Shown here: one piece after another, positions 61,997 to 64,000 of the stretch | Numbering within the stretch: position 1 is the stretch's first letter | How the letters are laid out: every line of letters starts with the position of its first letter | Assembly (NCBI GenBank): GCA_943787205.1 | Contig: CALSLN010000013.1 | Coordinates: 62,001 to 126,000, forward strand | Length of the DNA stretch: 64,000 nt | Direction: 5' to 3' | Source: an uncultured Rhodospirillaceae bacterium | GTDB lineage: Bacteria > Pseudomonadota > Alphaproteobacteria > Rhodospirillales > Rhodospirillaceae | Notes under the pieces: generated by a model | Told to the model about the DNA's origin: nothing | Database searches by the model: none | The model's input: only the letters and a program-made list of their open reading frames with translations | Program-made: the position numbers and the translations under genes

Positions 61997-63265
61997 TTAA
62001 CGATGCAGATGGCCTCTGTCCAAGGAGAACAGCCAAGGTTTAGGCCAAGGGGAGTAAGAAGAGCCTTCTTGGGGTGCCTCGACGCGGGTCTCAGCCTTGA
62101 GTGCCGACATCATGTCGCGCGCGAATTCTAGTTTGCGATCAATGTCCACGTCAGTTTGGTCTGGGTCGTGATGGAAGAGGTGTAGTGATTTAACTTCCGC
62201 CGCCGCCGCAATCTCGACGACCCGGCCGATTGGAGAATGTCCCCAGTGAATCTTTGTCACATATTCGTCATCAAAATAAGTGGTGTCAGTGATGAGGACA
62301 TCCGTCCCTTTGACGAATTCGATAAGCTTCGCTTCATAAGCTTTATTCTGGAACCCTGAGTCTTCCGTATACAGCTCATTATCCGTGACATAGCAAACGG
62401 ATTTACCACCAAAGTTAACCCTGTACCCGAGGCAGTTGCCGGGGTGAGATAACAGCATGGTCTCAACCACAATATCGCCGTCAATTGTTATGGTTTCCTC
62501 ACCGGCATCACGGAAGGTGATGGAAGCACCCATGTCTGTGACGAGGATTGGGAAAAAGACGTCGTCCATTTGCGCAGATATCAAATCTTCCATCGTCCTG
62601 TCGCCATGTTTAGCGCCAATGACTTCAAATTTATTTCCTGGCACAAAGAAAGGCGCGAAGAACGGAAATGCGTTGATGTGGTCCCAGTGTGGGTGCGAGA
62701 TGAATAAGTGAGCGGAAAGTTTGCCTCCGCGCTCTTTCATAATCGAATCCGAGAGCGCTTTGATTCCCGACCCGGCATCAAAAATGAGGGTGCGATCATT
62801 CGGGAAACTCATTGTGACGCAGGATGTGTTGCCGCCGTATCGCAAGGATTTCGGCCCTGGCACGGGCAGCGTACCCCGCACGCCCCAATAGGTGACATTG
62901 AAAGCGGATTCAACAATGGCTCGAATATCGAGGGCGAATGTCATTGGATTGAGCGGTTTGGTAATGTAGCCGTCGGCACCGACTTGTTTCGCGCGACGCT
63001 TATCAAACTCATACGCTTTACCTGAAACGATGACGACTTTTAGAGCTCCAAATGTCGGGTCGCTTTTGATTTGTCGGCACAGCTCTAATCCGTCGATGTT
63101 GGGCATCATGATGTCCATGAGAACGACATCAAAGGTCCCAGCCCGCAATTGGTCTAGAATATTGCTATTGAGATCCACGACCTCTGACTCTATGCCACTG
63201 GATTTCAGCAACTCAGTCGCAATACCGGCAACCGCTTGGTCATCATCAACAATAAAAGCGCGCAC
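61997..63265 (-). CDS. Receiver domain fused to a metallo-beta-lactamase-fold hydrolase
   Basis: A 422-residue fusion. Residues 1-120 are a response-regulator receiver: acidic pocket DDD at 7-9, phospho-acceptor Asp51 in LMDIMMPNIDG, and Lys in YITKPLNP. Residues about 125-400 are a metallo-beta-lactamase domain (YWGVRGTLPVPG, then the metal site SHPHWDHINAF, LLSHPGNCLGY, HWGHSPI and HHDPDQTD). The fold is the RNase Z/PhnP-like branch. Phosphorylation may switch hydrolase activity on an unknown phosphodiester or lactone. GTG start with AAAGGG upstream. The partner kinase is not in the window. Confidence 0.85.
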   Translation of the reverse strand: MRAFIVDDDQAVAGIATELLKSSGIESEVVDLNSNILDQLRAGTFDVVLMDIMMPNIDGLELCRQIKSDPTFGALKVVIVSGKAYEFDKRRAKQVGADGYITKPLNPMTFALDIRAIVESAFNVTYWGVRGTLPVPGPKSLRYGGNTSCVTMSFPNDRTLIFDAGSGIKALSDSIMKERGGKLSAHLFISHPHWDHINAFPFFAPFFVPGNKFEVIGAKHGDRTMEDLISAQMDDVFFPILVTDMGASITFRDAGEETITIDGDIVVETMLLSHPGNCLGYRVNFGGKSVCYVTDNELYTEDSGFQNKAYEAKLIEFVKGTDVLITDTTYFDDEYVTKIHWGHSPIGRVVEIAAAAEVKSLHLFHHDPDQTDVDIDRKLEFARDMMSALKAETRVEAPQEGSSYSPWPKPWLFSLDRGHLHR

Positions 63266-63303
63266 GTTAGTTACCCTTTATCTCGCATGAATATTTTTTA
63301 GAG

Positions 63304-64000
63304 CTAGGCTGTCGGCCGCACGTTCGCGTTCAGGCGGAAGAAGTTGGTTGGATCGTATTTGTTTTTGACGTCAACCAAGCGAGTGTGATTAGCGCCGTAG
63401 TTGGCGTTCACTTGGCCTTGATTTTCGTCGATCAACTGATTGACATAGAAGCCCCGTGTAAATGGCTCAATGTCTTTCCAATAGGCTCGATTCCAAGCGA
63501 CGTTTTCTTCATCAACATCGGAATTGTTGACCGCCCACTTACTGCTTGAATCAATGTTGTAAGAGGCGTCACGGTGAGCCCAGACCGTATCTTCGGCGCC
63601 AACTTTGCTGGGCGCTCCGTCCATAGGCAAAAGGCCAACACTGAACCGTCGACTCGCAAGTGGCTCAACGCGTTCAACAAGCGTGGTTATCAGGTCGTCG
63701 TTGACCTCACGCAAGAACCCGCCTTTGGCATAGTGGCGATTGCCAGGCGCGTTAAAGCCATCGTCAGCTACTCGTTGAATTTTTACGTATTCAATAGGAA
63801 AGACGCTGTCCCGCGTCGCTTTTCCAAAGTCTCGCAAAGGCTGAAGGACGCGGTCTACGTTTGATTGTGGCCCAAAATAGTTTCCGCCAATGCTGACACC
63901 GCCAGTGCCATCTTCGCGCATGGAGATGCCACCCAGCAGGAATAGATCCGGGTCCGCTCCCGTCGAGAAGTCGAAGTAAAGTTTCAAAGCATCCTTCGCC
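63304..64000 (-). CDS. FAD-linked oxidoreductase, C-terminal part (BBE type), cut by window end
   Basis: The frame is open to the last base of the window. The visible 231 residues end with the berberine-bridge-enzyme-like domain YGANHTRLVDVKNKYDPTNF, then FRLNANVRP, the usual C-terminus of such oxidases. The FAD-binding N-terminus (His and Cys attachment) lies beyond the window and cannot be checked. Substrate candidates range from sugars to alkaloids and other alcohols. It precedes the receiver fusion by 38 bp, so it is the first visible gene of the run. Confidence 0.85.
   Translation of the reverse strand, partial: AKDALKLYFDFSTGADPDLFLLGGISMREDGTGGVSIGGNYFGPQSNVDRVLQPLRDFGKATRDSVFPIEYVKIQRVADDGFNAPGNRHYAKGGFLREVNDDLITTLVERVEPLASRRFSVGLLPMDGAPSKVGAEDTVWAHRDASYNIDSSSKWAVNNSDVDEENVAWNRAYWKDIEPFTRGFYVNQLIDENQGQVNANYGANHTRLVDVKNKYDPTNFFRLNANVRPTA

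Overview
The window looks like a chromosomal segment of a free-living, probably marine alphaproteobacterium, most likely Rhodospirillales or a neighbouring lineage. The main evidence is the block at 0.3-10.9 kb: ahcY, EI, HPr, EIIA-Man, rapZ, a short alphaproteobacterial-type hprK, the ChvG/ChvI two-component pair and pckA. This regulatory-PTS neighbourhood is typical of the class. I saw no insertion sequence, phage gene, CRISPR array or rRNA. There is one tRNA, tRNA-Arg(CCG). Taxonomy is inferred from gene content only.

The first 32 kb is mostly housekeeping. It holds the PTS/ChvGI/pckA block with an AEC transporter inside it, an SLC13 carrier, a TPR lipoprotein-like protein, polA, a YadG-like ABC ATPase with a lysophospholipase-like lipoprotein, tRNA-Arg, a frameshifted metallophosphoesterase, a small pilus/secretion set (TPR protein, ExeA-like ATPase, prepilin peptidase, pseudopilin), and metW-metX, hisC, tyrC, GST, DUF2125 and ChaC-like genes.

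From about 32.8 kb the window becomes an accessory catabolic region. One minus-strand run (38.4 to 32.9 kb) encodes an exported alpha/beta hydrolase, a hotdog thioesterase, an isocitrate lyase/PEP mutase family enzyme, a GST and two HsaA-like flavin monooxygenases. A second minus-strand run (50.3 to 38.8 kb) begins with a CaiB-type CoA-transferase and a cysteine hydrolase. It continues with four paralogous two-domain methyltransferases, three paralogous proteins of about 100-117 residues that I do not recognise, a class A FAD monooxygenase, an exported VOC protein and an MmgE/PrpD protein. This methyltransferase/small-protein array is the best candidate for an undescribed system. It includes a decayed copy of the FAD monooxygenase, so the array has been built by duplication and loss.

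The plus strand then carries an HMG-CoA-lyase-like enzyme and a HyuA/HyuB hydantoinase-oxoprolinase pair. HyuA has an unusual lysine/alanine/proline repeat tail. After a strong terminator come a frameshifted DUF938 methyltransferase, a LysR regulator divergent from a third HsaA-like monooxygenase, and a TauE/SafE permease. A final minus-strand run holds a BBE-type FAD oxidase (cut by the window end), a receiver/metallo-beta-lactamase fusion, a frameshifted cysteine hydrolase, a membrane protein and an alpha/beta-hydrolase-fold protein without its usual nucleophile.

Several reading frames in the right half are broken by single-base shifts while the residues on both sides stay conserved. They cluster most strongly at 49.03-49.45 kb. 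I cannot tell sequencing or assembly error from very recent decay, and those genes are marked accordingly. Overall the right half looks like a module that activates, oxidises, hydrolyses and cleaves acyl-CoA intermediates of an aromatic or N-containing substrate, but the substrate is not evident from sequence.
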